A DNA stretch of 64,000 nucleotides. Source: an uncultured Lachnospiraceae bacterium (lineage in GTDB: Bacteria > Bacillota > Clostridia > Lachnospirales > Lachnospiraceae). Where the stretch lies: positions 1 through 64,000 of the forward strand of contig CAJTRA010000015.1 of assembly GCA_910578345.1 (NCBI GenBank), in the 5' to 3' direction. Below, one piece after another: positions 24,837-32,985 of the stretch; positions within the stretch are counted from its first letter, which is position 1; every line of letters begins with the position of its first letter. The notes under the pieces are model-generated. The model was not told where the DNA came from. It was given only the letters and a program-made list of their open reading frames with translations, and did not search any database. The position numbers were made by a program, and so were the translations under genes.

Positions 24837-27800
24837 ATGATTGTGAAAAAAAACATCCGGAAGAGAATCTCTATCGCGCTGCTGACTGCTGCTTTACTGG
24901 GGAATTCTTTCGATCTGCCCGGAGGCACTTTATCAGCCGCAGAAAAGGAACCAGGTGAAAGCGCGGTATCAGACAGCAGCGCTGCCACAGAGAACACAGC
25001 AGAAGAAAGTCTGGCAAACGAAGAAGCCGAAAAGAAAGCGCCTGCAAACGAAGAATCAGACAAGGAAGAACCAGCAGTCGAAGACGCGGACAAGGAAGCT
25101 CTGGCAAACGAAGATACCGAAAAAGTCGATCCCTCTAAGCAGGAAGCATCTAACGCAGAAACGCTGATCGATGTGCCGCCAAAGGACGAATCGGAAAACT
25201 CTGCAGATCAGGCAGTCGAGAAGGAAGACTCCGCTGCTTATGACGATATGCATATTGGTCAAATAAAATGCACGGACGCGTTACCGGACAGAGACGTTGA
25301 GAATACTTTCTATGATAAACCGATCGAGCTTGCGGCATATGAAATTCGTCTTTTTGTCAGCTGGAATGAAAGTGACGGGAAAGAGAACCTGCCGGGAACT
25401 CTTACATGGAGTATCCTGCAGGGGGAGGCAGGCACCAGGCCAGGCACACGCAATCTTGTCAATGAGGAAGATGATTGGCTGGAATTTGAAACGGTGTCAG
25501 AGGCGCCGGGTTTTACCGTGAAAGAAGAGACGGATGAGAACGACGATTTTTATAACAGCCTGACCGTTTCGGCTGCCAGTTCAAAATGGGATGATACATA
25601 TGATTATTATATCCGGGCAGTCTTTGTGTCGTGCGATGAAGAAAGACCGTATACGGCTGTCACTACCCTTCCCGTTACCAGGGTGCAGGATCGGACCGAT
25701 GAGGCATTGCGCGCAGATAAAACAGACGAAGAGGAACCGGACCGACTCGAAGAGAACAATCCGGAAGACACTGCGGATCTAGAACAGTCAGAAAACACAA
25801 CGGAGGAAATGGCAGCAGGTAAAGAAGCCGCAGATTTATCGGCAAAAGAGGCCTCCGAAGAAGAACCTGCGGATCCTGGCCTTGCCGCAGGAAGCGAGGA
25901 TTTCCTGACAGACGAAGAGAATGCCCTTTTGGAGAAAACGGAAACCGTGACCATCGGTGTTAGTAAGATCACACTGAACAGAACAAGCGCCACCATGAAT
26001 CCTGCAGAAAATTTAAAACTGTCTGCCGCCATTACGCCGGAAATTCTTCAACCGAAGATCAACTGGTCCAGCAGTAACTGCGATGTAGCCTTTGTGGATG
26101 GAAATGGAATGGTTACGGCGCTGGCAGAGGGAACCGCCGAAATTACAGCGGAGTACGAAGGAAAGACAGCCAGCGCCAACATTGAAGTTGTGAAAACAGA
26201 TGCGGAGCAAAACGGTGACGTTTCCATGGATGCGGAGGGAAATGTGATCGCTGTTTCTGATGATGTGTGGGTGGCAGGCTTTGAAAGAGAAAGCGAATCC
26301 CTTACTTATAACGGTAGTAAAATTACCCAGAACCTCCGCATTTATCATAAGGGAAAACTGTTACAGGAAAAGACGGATTATACCCTAACCTATAGAAATA
26401 ATATCAATGCCGCGGCCCATAATTCAACGAGAGCGCCTTCCGTTACGGTTACTATGAGGGGGCAATATTCCGGCAGCCGGATCCTGTACTTTACGATCGC
26501 ACCGAGGGATATTGATGAGCATCAAACACAGGGGTATGAGCAGGTAATTAACTATGCCAAAAAACTGAATATTTCTGCGCCGACTGTGTATTACGGCAGT
26601 AAAAAGTTAGCACATAAAAAAGATTTCGTCTGCGATTACAGTGCCCTGCCGGAAAGTTATACAAAAGGCGATGCCTATGAAGAGGGCAAAATTTATGAGT
26701 ATACCGTTCATGGCACTGGCAATTTCACAGGTTCTTTTACCATGAAATTAGCCGTGGTAAAGAACAAAAACCTTAATTTGAATGCGGCTACTGCTGTCCT
26801 TGATCAACGGCAGTATACATACCATGGAGAAGCGCTGTCAACGAAAGACGTTTCGATTGTGTCCGTTAAATTCGGTCAAACCGTGCTGGATGCAAGTCTC
26901 TATGAATATCAGGTTTATGCTGACAGCGTGGGAACCGGTTATATCGAGATTACTCCAACGGATTTGGGCCGAGAAGCGGGCTATCGGGGAAAGAAAAAAA
27001 TCAACATCAAGGTAGTAGGCGACAGAAGCATTAAGAATGCCGTACTCGGAGAAGATTGGCAAAGCGCCATTCCCTATTCCCAAAAGAAATTGAATGATGC
27101 AGGGGGATTTGTTCAGAAAAAAGCGAACGTGCTTGTTTTTGAAACAGCGGACGGTAAAGAGACGCTGACAGAAGACGTAGATTATACGGTCAGATACAAA
27201 AACAATAAAAAAGTGGGAACTGCTACGGTTACCTTTACGGGCAAGGGAAGGTATACCGGTTCTACAGGAAAGACGTATCAAATCATGCCCAATACCGAAT
27301 TGGAACTAAAGTGGCGTGATATAAACGAAAAAGGAATGCCGATAACCACTTACAAAAAGGGAGGCGCAATACCGGAGTTTGAACTGATGGAACTTTCTCC
27401 GGACGGCGGACGATCTGTTTTAAACAGTAAAACAGATTATACGGTTAGTGCAAAGAACAATAAAGCGCCTGGGATTATGACCTGTACCATTACCGGCAAA
27501 GGAAATTATAAAGGATATAAAAGCATAACGGAAGTAAAAGTTACCAGTGCGGATATCGCTCAGGGAACCATAACGGCTTCCGACAGAGTGTATAGCAAGA
27601 AAACAAATGCCTGGAAATCCCCGGTAACCATAACGGATGTCAATGGAAAGAGACTGACCGCCGGAACAGATTACGATAAAAAGCTGATTTATTATTATGA
27701 AGGAATGGAAACGGCAGAACCACCCCTTGCAGACACGATTGTGTACGTAACGGCACTGGGAATCAAAAATTATGGTGGTTCCTCCATTACTGGAAGTTAT

Positions 27801-29903
27801 CGTATCTACAACACAAGCATAAATAAACTGATCATTACCATAGATGCACAGGAGTACACGGGAAAAGAAGTCGCATTATCGAAAGAGAATATTCATGTAT
27901 ATGCCAACAGAACGGAAGCAAAGAAGGGCAATGAAATTACAGAACCTTGCTATGAGATCCTAAAATATAGCAGCAATATCAAAGCCGGAACGGCAAAAGT
28001 GACCCTTCGGGGAATCGGAAACTATGGAGGCGTCCGTACATGCTCTTTTAAAATTAACAAAAAACAGTATCTGACCAACCGGGTAACCGGAGTCGTGCTG
28101 GCGGAAACCGAGTTGTTTCTCGGAATCGGATGCAGCAGACAGCTTACGGCTGCCGTTATTCCGGAAGACGCCTGGAATAAAACCATACTATGGAGCTCCT
28201 CCAACAGCAAAATTGCAGAAGTTGACACAGACGGGGTGGTTACGGCAAAGAACGCAGGCAAAGTAACCATTACGGCAAAATCACAGGATACGGGAAAAAA
28301 GGCAGTCTGCAAGATAACAATCGGCATCGTTCCGGTGACAGGCGTTGCTTTCAATACCGAAGAAATTCATCAGGAAGAAGGTACAGAATACCAGTTGATT
28401 GCCACAATTTTACCGGAAGATGCAACAAACCGTAAAATTCAGTGGGAAAGTACCAACCCTGATACAGCTTCTGTCAATGAAGAAGGAAAAGTTTCTCTGA
28501 AAAAAGCAGGTATGGCAGTGATAAAGGCATATGCTGATGAGCGCCGCTTTGTTGCTAAATGTCTTGTCATTGTCAGCCCCAAAAAGGAAACAGGAATCGA
28601 AGGCGATTACCTTACACCGCAAATGTTCAGAACAATCCAGGACGATGATGACACGAATGCATTTAACGAAGCGATAAAGAACCTGAACGAAAACTGCAAT
28701 GCAGTATATGTGCCTGCCGGAATCTATCTGATCAATGCCGAAGAGAGCATCCAGCTTAAGAGTCATATGAATTTTATTCTCTCTGAGGATGCCATAATAA
28801 AGGCAGCGCCTAATTCCGCCAAGAACTACCATATTATTTATGCGAGTAACGTTCAAAATGTAACCATCTCCGGCGGACAGATCGTCGGAGAGCGTTATGA
28901 GCACAACGGCAGCGCCGGAGAATGGGGCATGGGAATCGGCATTTATGACGGCACCAATATCAGTATTTCCAATGTGAATATTTCAAATTGTTTTGGCGAT
29001 GGTATCTATCTGTGTTCCCAGCATCAGCAAGACAGTACCGCAAGCTGCAGACAGATCGAGATCATAAATTGTGAGTTTTCTAACAACAGGAGAAATAATC
29101 TCTCTATCGTCAGCGGAGATGATATCACCGTAGATCACTGCCGTTTTTATCATGCTAACGGAACAACCCCGGAATTTGGTATTGACATTGAAACCAATAA
29201 TGCCAAAAACCCATGTGAGAGAATTACGATTTCCAATTCCATTTTTGAAGGCAATGCACAGGGAAGCATCGCCATTATCACAGCAGCTAACGATATTAAT
29301 GTGATAAACTGCACCCTGAACGGAGATTTCGTGAATTATGCCGGTACTAACGTAACCGTTTCCAATTCCGTCATCCGTGGAGAAGTAAACGCCAGGGTTC
29401 CGATTGCGCTGGAAAATGGAACGACAATCAATGATGGAAGCAGCGAAGAAGATATCATGATCGCTTCCTTTTGTGCGAAGGAAGGCCCTTATACCATAGG
29501 AAAATACGGAATTGATGACGCAAATGCCATGTCTTTTCGCATAATTGAAAACAGCGGCAGTCCATCGGGAAAGGCCTTGCGTTTAGAACGTCTTTCTACC
29601 GGAACCAAAGAAACCGGTTATTATCTGAAAATGGAGGAATTGCTTCTCGGAGATGCTTCCGTTTTGGAAAAAGGCGTTACCTATCGGTTTGAATATGTCA
29701 TAAGAGGCAGCGGACAGTGGGGCATTAAAACAGACCAGACAGGATGGTATCCCTGTGTTCCCATGTCCGATCAGTTTGGTATGGGTATTGTGACATATCA
29801 GGCAGGCTCCGCCGCATCCTGCAACCTGATGTTATATGCAGTAGACAGGACAAACGGCATGTATTTGGAAGTGGATTCCATAAAGATCTATAAAGTCAGA
29901 TAA
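24837..29903 (+). CDS. Giant secreted protein with Big_2 domains and a beta-helix
   Basis: 1688 residues. Residues 1-35 are a signal peptide (KKNIRKRISIALLTAALLG). About 36-145 and 285-365 are acidic low-complexity segments with degenerate KEE/ANEE repeats. A Big_2 bacterial Ig-like domain follows (ISKITLNRTSATMNP...INWSSSN), then several tandem beta domains containing DYT(V/L)xYxNN motifs, then two more Big_2 domains (GVVLAETELFLGIG..., GVAFNTEEIHQEEG...). About 1250-1530 form a right-handed parallel beta-helix of the pectate-lyase type (repeated ISNxxxxNC rungs), and the last ~140 residues look like a carbohydrate-binding beta-sandwich. No LPxTG motif is present. ATG and GTG two codons later (24843) both fit the SD sequence. 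Codon use is more AT-rich than that of its neighbours. Confidence 0.88.
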   Translation: MIVKKNIRKRISIALLTAALLGNSFDLPGGTLSAAEKEPGESAVSDSSAATENTAEESLANEEAEKKAPANEESDKEEPAVEDADKEALANEDTEKVDPSKQEASNAETLIDVPPKDESENSADQAVEKEDSAAYDDMHIGQIKCTDALPDRDVENTFYDKPIELAAYEIRLFVSWNESDGKENLPGTLTWSILQGEAGTRPGTRNLVNEEDDWLEFETVSEAPGFTVKEETDENDDFYNSLTVSAASSKWDDTYDYYIRAVFVSCDEERPYTAVTTLPVTRVQDRTDEALRADKTDEEEPDRLEENNPEDTADLEQSENTTEEMAAGKEAADLSAKEASEEEPADPGLAAGSEDFLTDEENALLEKTETVTIGVSKITLNRTSATMNPAENLKLSAAITPEILQPKINWSSSNCDVAFVDGNGMVTALAEGTAEITAEYEGKTASANIEVVKTDAEQNGDVSMDAEGNVIAVSDDVWVAGFERESESLTYNGSKITQNLRIYHKGKLLQEKTDYTLTYRNNINAAAHNSTRAPSVTVTMRGQYSGSRILYFTIAPRDIDEHQTQGYEQVINYAKKLNISAPTVYYGSKKLAHKKDFVCDYSALPESYTKGDAYEEGKIYEYTVHGTGNFTGSFTMKLAVVKNKNLNLNAATAVLDQRQYTYHGEALSTKDVSIVSVKFGQTVLDASLYEYQVYADSVGTGYIEITPTDLGREAGYRGKKKINIKVVGDRSIKNAVLGEDWQSAIPYSQKKLNDAGGFVQKKANVLVFETADGKETLTEDVDYTVRYKNNKKVGTATVTFTGKGRYTGSTGKTYQIMPNTELELKWRDINEKGMPITTYKKGGAIPEFELMELSPDGGRSVLNSKTDYTVSAKNNKAPGIMTCTITGKGNYKGYKSITEVKVTSADIAQGTITASDRVYSKKTNAWKSPVTITDVNGKRLTAGTDYDKKLIYYYEGMETAEPPLADTIVYVTALGIKNYGGSSITGSYRIYNTSINKLIITIDAQEYTGKEVALSKENIHVYANRTEAKKGNEITEPCYEILKYSSNIKAGTAKVTLRGIGNYGGVRTCSFKINKKQYLTNRVTGVVLAETELFLGIGCSRQLTAAVIPEDAWNKTILWSSSNSKIAEVDTDGVVTAKNAGKVTITAKSQDTGKKAVCKITIGIVPVTGVAFNTEEIHQEEGTEYQLIATILPEDATNRKIQWESTNPDTASVNEEGKVSLKKAGMAVIKAYADERRFVAKCLVIVSPKKETGIEGDYLTPQMFRTIQDDDDTNAFNEAIKNLNENCNAVYVPAGIYLINAEESIQLKSHMNFILSEDAIIKAAPNSAKNYHIIYASNVQNVTISGGQIVGERYEHNGSAGEWGMGIGIYDGTNISISNVNISNCFGDGIYLCSQHQQDSTASCRQIEIINCEFSNNRRNNLSIVSGDDITVDHCRFYHANGTTPEFGIDIETNNAKNPCERITISNSIFEGNAQGSIAIITAANDINVINCTLNGDFVNYAGTNVTVSNSVIRGEVNARVPIALENGTTINDGSSEEDIMIASFCAKEGPYTIGKYGIDDANAMSFRIIENSGSPSGKALRLERLSTGTKETGYYLKMEELLLGDASVLEKGVTYRFEYVIRGSGQWGIKTDQTGWYPCVPMSDQFGMGIVTYQAGSAASCNLMLYAVDRTNGMYLEVDSIKIYKVR

Positions 29904-29955
29904 CAGAACAAACCCTGAGATTCTTCGTCAAAAACTGATATCAAGGAGCATACAT

Positions 29956-30855
29956 ATGGAAATACGGGTACTTCAATATTTTCTTGCCATCGCTAAAGAA
30001 CAGAGTATCATCCGGGCCGCCGAATCGCTTCATCTCTCCCAGCCCACTCTTTCCACACAGATCAAACATCTGGAGGAAGAGCTGGGGAAACAGCTATTGA
30101 TCCGCGGGACCAAAGGTTCCCGCAAAATCACCTTGACAGAGGAGGGCATGATCCTTCGCAAACGGGCTGAGGAAATTCTGGATCTGGTCAGGAAAACAGA
30201 AAACGAAATCACCCTTTCAGATCATACCATCTTCGGCGACATCTACATCGGCGCCGGAGAAACCGATGGTATGCGCCAGTTAGCAAGAGTTGCCGGCAAG
30301 CTGAGAGAACTTCATCCTGGCATCCATTATCATATTTGCAGCGGCAATGCCGTCTATGTAAAGGAGCATCTCGATAAGGGACTGATCGATTTTGGCATGA
30401 TACTTGGGATGCCTGACCTGGATAAATACGAAGCCCTGAAACTTCCTTCGAAAGATCGCTGGGGCGTTTTGATGCCAAAGGATTCCCCTCTTGCCGGGAA
30501 AGAATCTATTTCCCCGGAAGATCTGTGGGACAAGCCGCTGTTACTGTCCCAGCAGGAAACCAGAGGCAGAATGATCCTCCAATGGATCGGACGCAGCTTC
30601 TCGGAACTAAACATTACCACATCCTATAATCTGCTGTTCAATGCGTCCCTGCTTGTGGAAGAGGGATTGGGATATGCGATCTGTATTGACGGCATCATCA
30701 ATACTTCCGGAGACAGTAATCTCTGCTTTCGTCCTCTGTCTCCTTCGATCGAAACAGATCTGTATTTGATCTGGAAAAAGTACCAGATCTTTTCCAAACC
30801 GGCCGAGAAATTTCTGATGACGATACAGGAGTCTCTGTCGGTGGAAATATCATGA
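29956..30855 (+). CDS. LysR family transcriptional regulator
   Basis: 299 residues. MEIRVLQYFLAIAKEQSIIR and LSQPTLSTQIKHLEEELGKQL form the N-terminal winged helix; GTKGSRKITLTEEG is the wing. The effector domain from about residue 90 (IYIGAGETDGMRQLARV) is of the type that senses small organic acids or aromatics. AAGGAGCATACAT precedes the ATG. It follows the giant surface protein by 52 bp, without an obvious terminator, and precedes the MarR operon, which has its own promoter. No target is evident. Confidence 0.92.
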   Translation: MEIRVLQYFLAIAKEQSIIRAAESLHLSQPTLSTQIKHLEEELGKQLLIRGTKGSRKITLTEEGMILRKRAEEILDLVRKTENEITLSDHTIFGDIYIGAGETDGMRQLARVAGKLRELHPGIHYHICSGNAVYVKEHLDKGLIDFGMILGMPDLDKYEALKLPSKDRWGVLMPKDSPLAGKESISPEDLWDKPLLLSQQETRGRMILQWIGRSFSELNITTSYNLLFNASLLVEEGLGYAICIDGIINTSGDSNLCFRPLSPSIETDLYLIWKKYQIFSKPAEKFLMTIQESLSVEIS

Positions 30856-30875
30856 AACATTACAATACTTTACCC

Positions 30876-30904
30876 TTGACATAATTATACTATATAGTAT
30901 AATT
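30876..30904 (+). promoter_or_regulatory. Promoter with perfect 22-bp palindromic MarR operator
   Basis: TTGACA (30876-30881) and TATAAT (30898-30903) are both perfect sigma-A elements with a 16-bp spacer. A perfect 22-bp palindrome (30883-30904; half-site AATTATACTAT) covers the spacer and the -10. A bound dimer would block RNA polymerase. The downstream MarR protein is the natural ligand, so autorepression is likely. The SD sequence AGGAGG (30911-30916) follows. Confidence 0.85.
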
Positions 30905-30921
30905 CTATATAGGAGGTTTTA

Positions 30922-31353
30922 ATGGAGACACAAGCAGGCTTTTTGATCACACAGATCAAGCAGATTGGCGGAAGAGTATTCGACAAAATACTGCTAAGAG
31001 AGAATATAAACGAGTTCAACGGTGCGCAGGGTAAGATCCTCTATGTCCTGTGGCAGCATGACCACATCTCTATCATAGAACTGTCCAGGCTTACCGGACT
31101 CGCAAACACAACGCTTACCAGTATGCTTGACAGAATGGAAGCGGCAGAACTGTTATGCCGTCTGCCCGATCCAAAGGACAGACGTAAGAATCTGATCTCT
31201 CTGACCGATAAGGCTGCGCGCCTGAAAGATCGTTACGATAAGGTATCGCTGGAAATGCACGAAGTATATTTCAAGGATTTTAGCACAGAGGAGATCCTGG
31301 CATTCGAAAGCTATCTGCGAAGGGTTCTGGACAATGTAAAGGAGGAATTATAG
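30922..31353 (+). CDS. MarR family transcriptional regulator
   Basis: 143 residues with the MarR winged helix: ISIIELSRLTGLANTTLTSMLDRMEAAEL is the helix-turn-helix and LPDPKDRRKNLISLTDKA is the wing, with the conserved DxRxK-type pattern. MarR dimers commonly repress exporters or oxidoreductases and release DNA on binding phenolics or on cysteine oxidation; a single Cys (LLCRLPD) lies next to the wing. Its stop is 2 bp before the flavoprotein start, so the two are translationally coupled. A perfect palindrome covers its own promoter. Confidence 0.93.
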   Translation: METQAGFLITQIKQIGGRVFDKILLRENINEFNGAQGKILYVLWQHDHISIIELSRLTGLANTTLTSMLDRMEAAELLCRLPDPKDRRKNLISLTDKAARLKDRYDKVSLEMHEVYFKDFSTEEILAFESYLRRVLDNVKEEL

Positions 31354-31355
31354 CA

Positions 31356-31931
31356 ATGACCAAAATATCAAGACAGGCAACCAATGACTTTTGTCCTCAG
31401 ACACTGTTTCTATACGGCACATACAAGGAAGACCATACTCCTGATTTCGGCCTGTTCTGCTGGTTCAGCTACTGCTGGGACAAGGAACTGTGTGCAATGA
31501 TCTGCATCGGAGGCGAGAAACTGACAAAGGACCGGATCAAGGCAGGCAATGTCTTCTCAGCCAATCTTGTCACACAGAAGCTGCTCCCTATGGCAGATTA
31601 TCTTGGGAACAAATCAGGCTATGACGAAGACAAAATGAATTTCGATACTGCGATCGGCGAAGGAAAAGCGCTGGATGTGCCAATCCTCAAGGAAAGTCCC
31701 GTTAATTTTGAGCTGGAAGTCGCAAGCAGTATTCCTCTCGATGACGGCGAAGTCTTCCTTTGCCGGATGCGGAATGTCCTTTATGACGAGGAACTTACCG
31801 ACGAAAGTTTATCCGTCGGCGAGCGTCTGCGCAGGATCGCTCCCATCTCAACGACCTGCGGCACCTACTTTTCTTACACAGGAGAAGTGCTGGGCGCGTG
31901 GGGTGAACCTGGGAAAACATTTCTGAAATAA
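31356..31931 (+). CDS. Flavin reductase-like FMN-binding protein
   Basis: 191 residues. It resembles the flavin-reductase-like split-barrel family: QTLFLYGTYKEDHTPDFGLF at the N-terminus, then IGGEKLTKDRIKAGNVFSAN, where other members have a flavin-contacting loop. FELEVASSIPLDDGEVFLCRM is the usual second half. Proteins of this kind reduce FMN or quinone-like compounds with NAD(P)H or act as redox sensors. Pairing with an autorepressed MarR suggests a detoxification response to electrophiles or quinones, which is an inference. AAAGGAGG lies within the end of the MarR gene. Confidence 0.8.
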   Translation: MTKISRQATNDFCPQTLFLYGTYKEDHTPDFGLFCWFSYCWDKELCAMICIGGEKLTKDRIKAGNVFSANLVTQKLLPMADYLGNKSGYDEDKMNFDTAIGEGKALDVPILKESPVNFELEVASSIPLDDGEVFLCRMRNVLYDEELTDESLSVGERLRRIAPISTTCGTYFSYTGEVLGAWGEPGKTFLK

Positions 31932-31969
31932 AAAAACGAGCAAAGCAATTCTTGTAAGATAAGAAAGCA

Positions 31970-32020
31970 GAAGGGAGCAGATCCACAGCCAACCGCCGGT
32001 CTGCTCCCTTCTCTTCTTCC
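31970..32020 (+). terminator. Terminator after the MarR/flavoprotein operon
   Basis: AGAAGGGAGCAGA (31970-31982) pairs perfectly over 13 bp with TCTGCTCCCTTCT (32001-32013), followed by a pyrimidine-rich CTTCTTCC. It also lies at the 3' end of the convergent lacM gene and may serve both. Confidence 0.75.
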
Positions 32021-32985
32021 TATTCCTTCACACCGCCGATCCAGAATCCGTATGTGATATCTTCCTCCGCGCTGATATGATAAGCCGGTTCCACATCAGT
32101 CCCCCAGCTGTCGATCCCACCTACGCCGCGCACTGCGCCCAGCACAGTAAGCACTGTCCTTCTTGCAGGCGGCAGTTCCTCATGATGGGTCGCATTCTCC
32201 AGCTCCTGCGCCGTATAGGGAAGACAGGCAAAAGCGATCGTCTTTCCCTCTTCTGCACAAAAGCGCAGCCCTGTCTCCCGTCTCTCCTTGCAGGAATTGT
32301 CTAATACCGTACTGCGGTACACTTCCACCCATTTCGTCTGCATGTGCATACCACAATCCTGCGGCACCATGTAAGGCGTTACCGGAAGACCTTCCACCTC
32401 ATAGACGCCGGGAACACCACCTGCCATCCTGTCCGGATAAGTCTCGCCGGACAGCCCTTCATAGCGGTATCTGTCGGCACAGGTCGGCATCACAAACCGC
32501 ATACCGAATACGGGAAGCTGCGGCAGACCCTTCCTGCCCTTATAATGAACGCGGACATGAATATCCCCGCCCGCAGATACTTCATAGGCCACCGTAACCA
32601 ATGTCTGAGGCTGCGTGATCGTTTCGTAGGTATAGGTGATCTGCGCCCGGTCCGCTTCCACCGCGCCGCCGTACTTGTTGTTGGCCGGAGGCATGGGCAC
32701 CGTCACCGGGGTATCATCGATCATAACCTCAATCCCCGCATTCTTGATAAAGCAGTCCGCCGCAAGCCACATGCCGCTCTTGATGCCGAAGCCGCTGCCC
32801 CTGTCATTGTCTGTCAGCGCTCTCCAGAAGGTAGGCGCCGGAGCCCTGTAGAGCCACTCCCTGCCATCGCGCACCAGTGATTCCATTCCGATCCTTGTCC
32901 CCGAAAACACATAAGAAAACCCTTCTCCGCGCATCCCGATGGTCACATCGCCCACGATCACTTTCAATTTATTCGTACAATCCAT
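32020..32985 (-). CDS. lacM: Beta-galactosidase small subunit
   Basis: 321 residues corresponding to the C-terminal domain (beta-galactosidase small chain) of LacZ. Recognisable parts are the N-terminal LKVIVGDVTIGMRGEGFSYV, PTFWRALTDNDRGSGFG (the conserved WRAPTDND-like motif), and VHYKGRKGLPQLPVFGMRFVMP. It is needed with LacL to form an active heterodimer. Its start overlaps the 3' end of lacL by 17 bp, the same overlap as in lactic acid bacteria lacLM operons, which suggests translational coupling. Confidence 0.93.
   Translation of the reverse strand: MDCTNKLKVIVGDVTIGMRGEGFSYVFSGTRIGMESLVRDGREWLYRAPAPTFWRALTDNDRGSGFGIKSGMWLAADCFIKNAGIEVMIDDTPVTVPMPPANNKYGGAVEADRAQITYTYETITQPQTLVTVAYEVSAGGDIHVRVHYKGRKGLPQLPVFGMRFVMPTCADRYRYEGLSGETYPDRMAGGVPGVYEVEGLPVTPYMVPQDCGMHMQTKWVEVYRSTVLDNSCKERRETGLRFCAEEGKTIAFACLPYTAQELENATHHEELPPARRTVLTVLGAVRGVGGIDSWGTDVEPAYHISAEEDITYGFWIGGVKE

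Noticed and set aside
24698..25107. Minus-strand Ser/Ala-rich frames opposite the giant protein start
   Set aside because: They are shadows of the acidic KEE/ANEE repeats on the plus strand.
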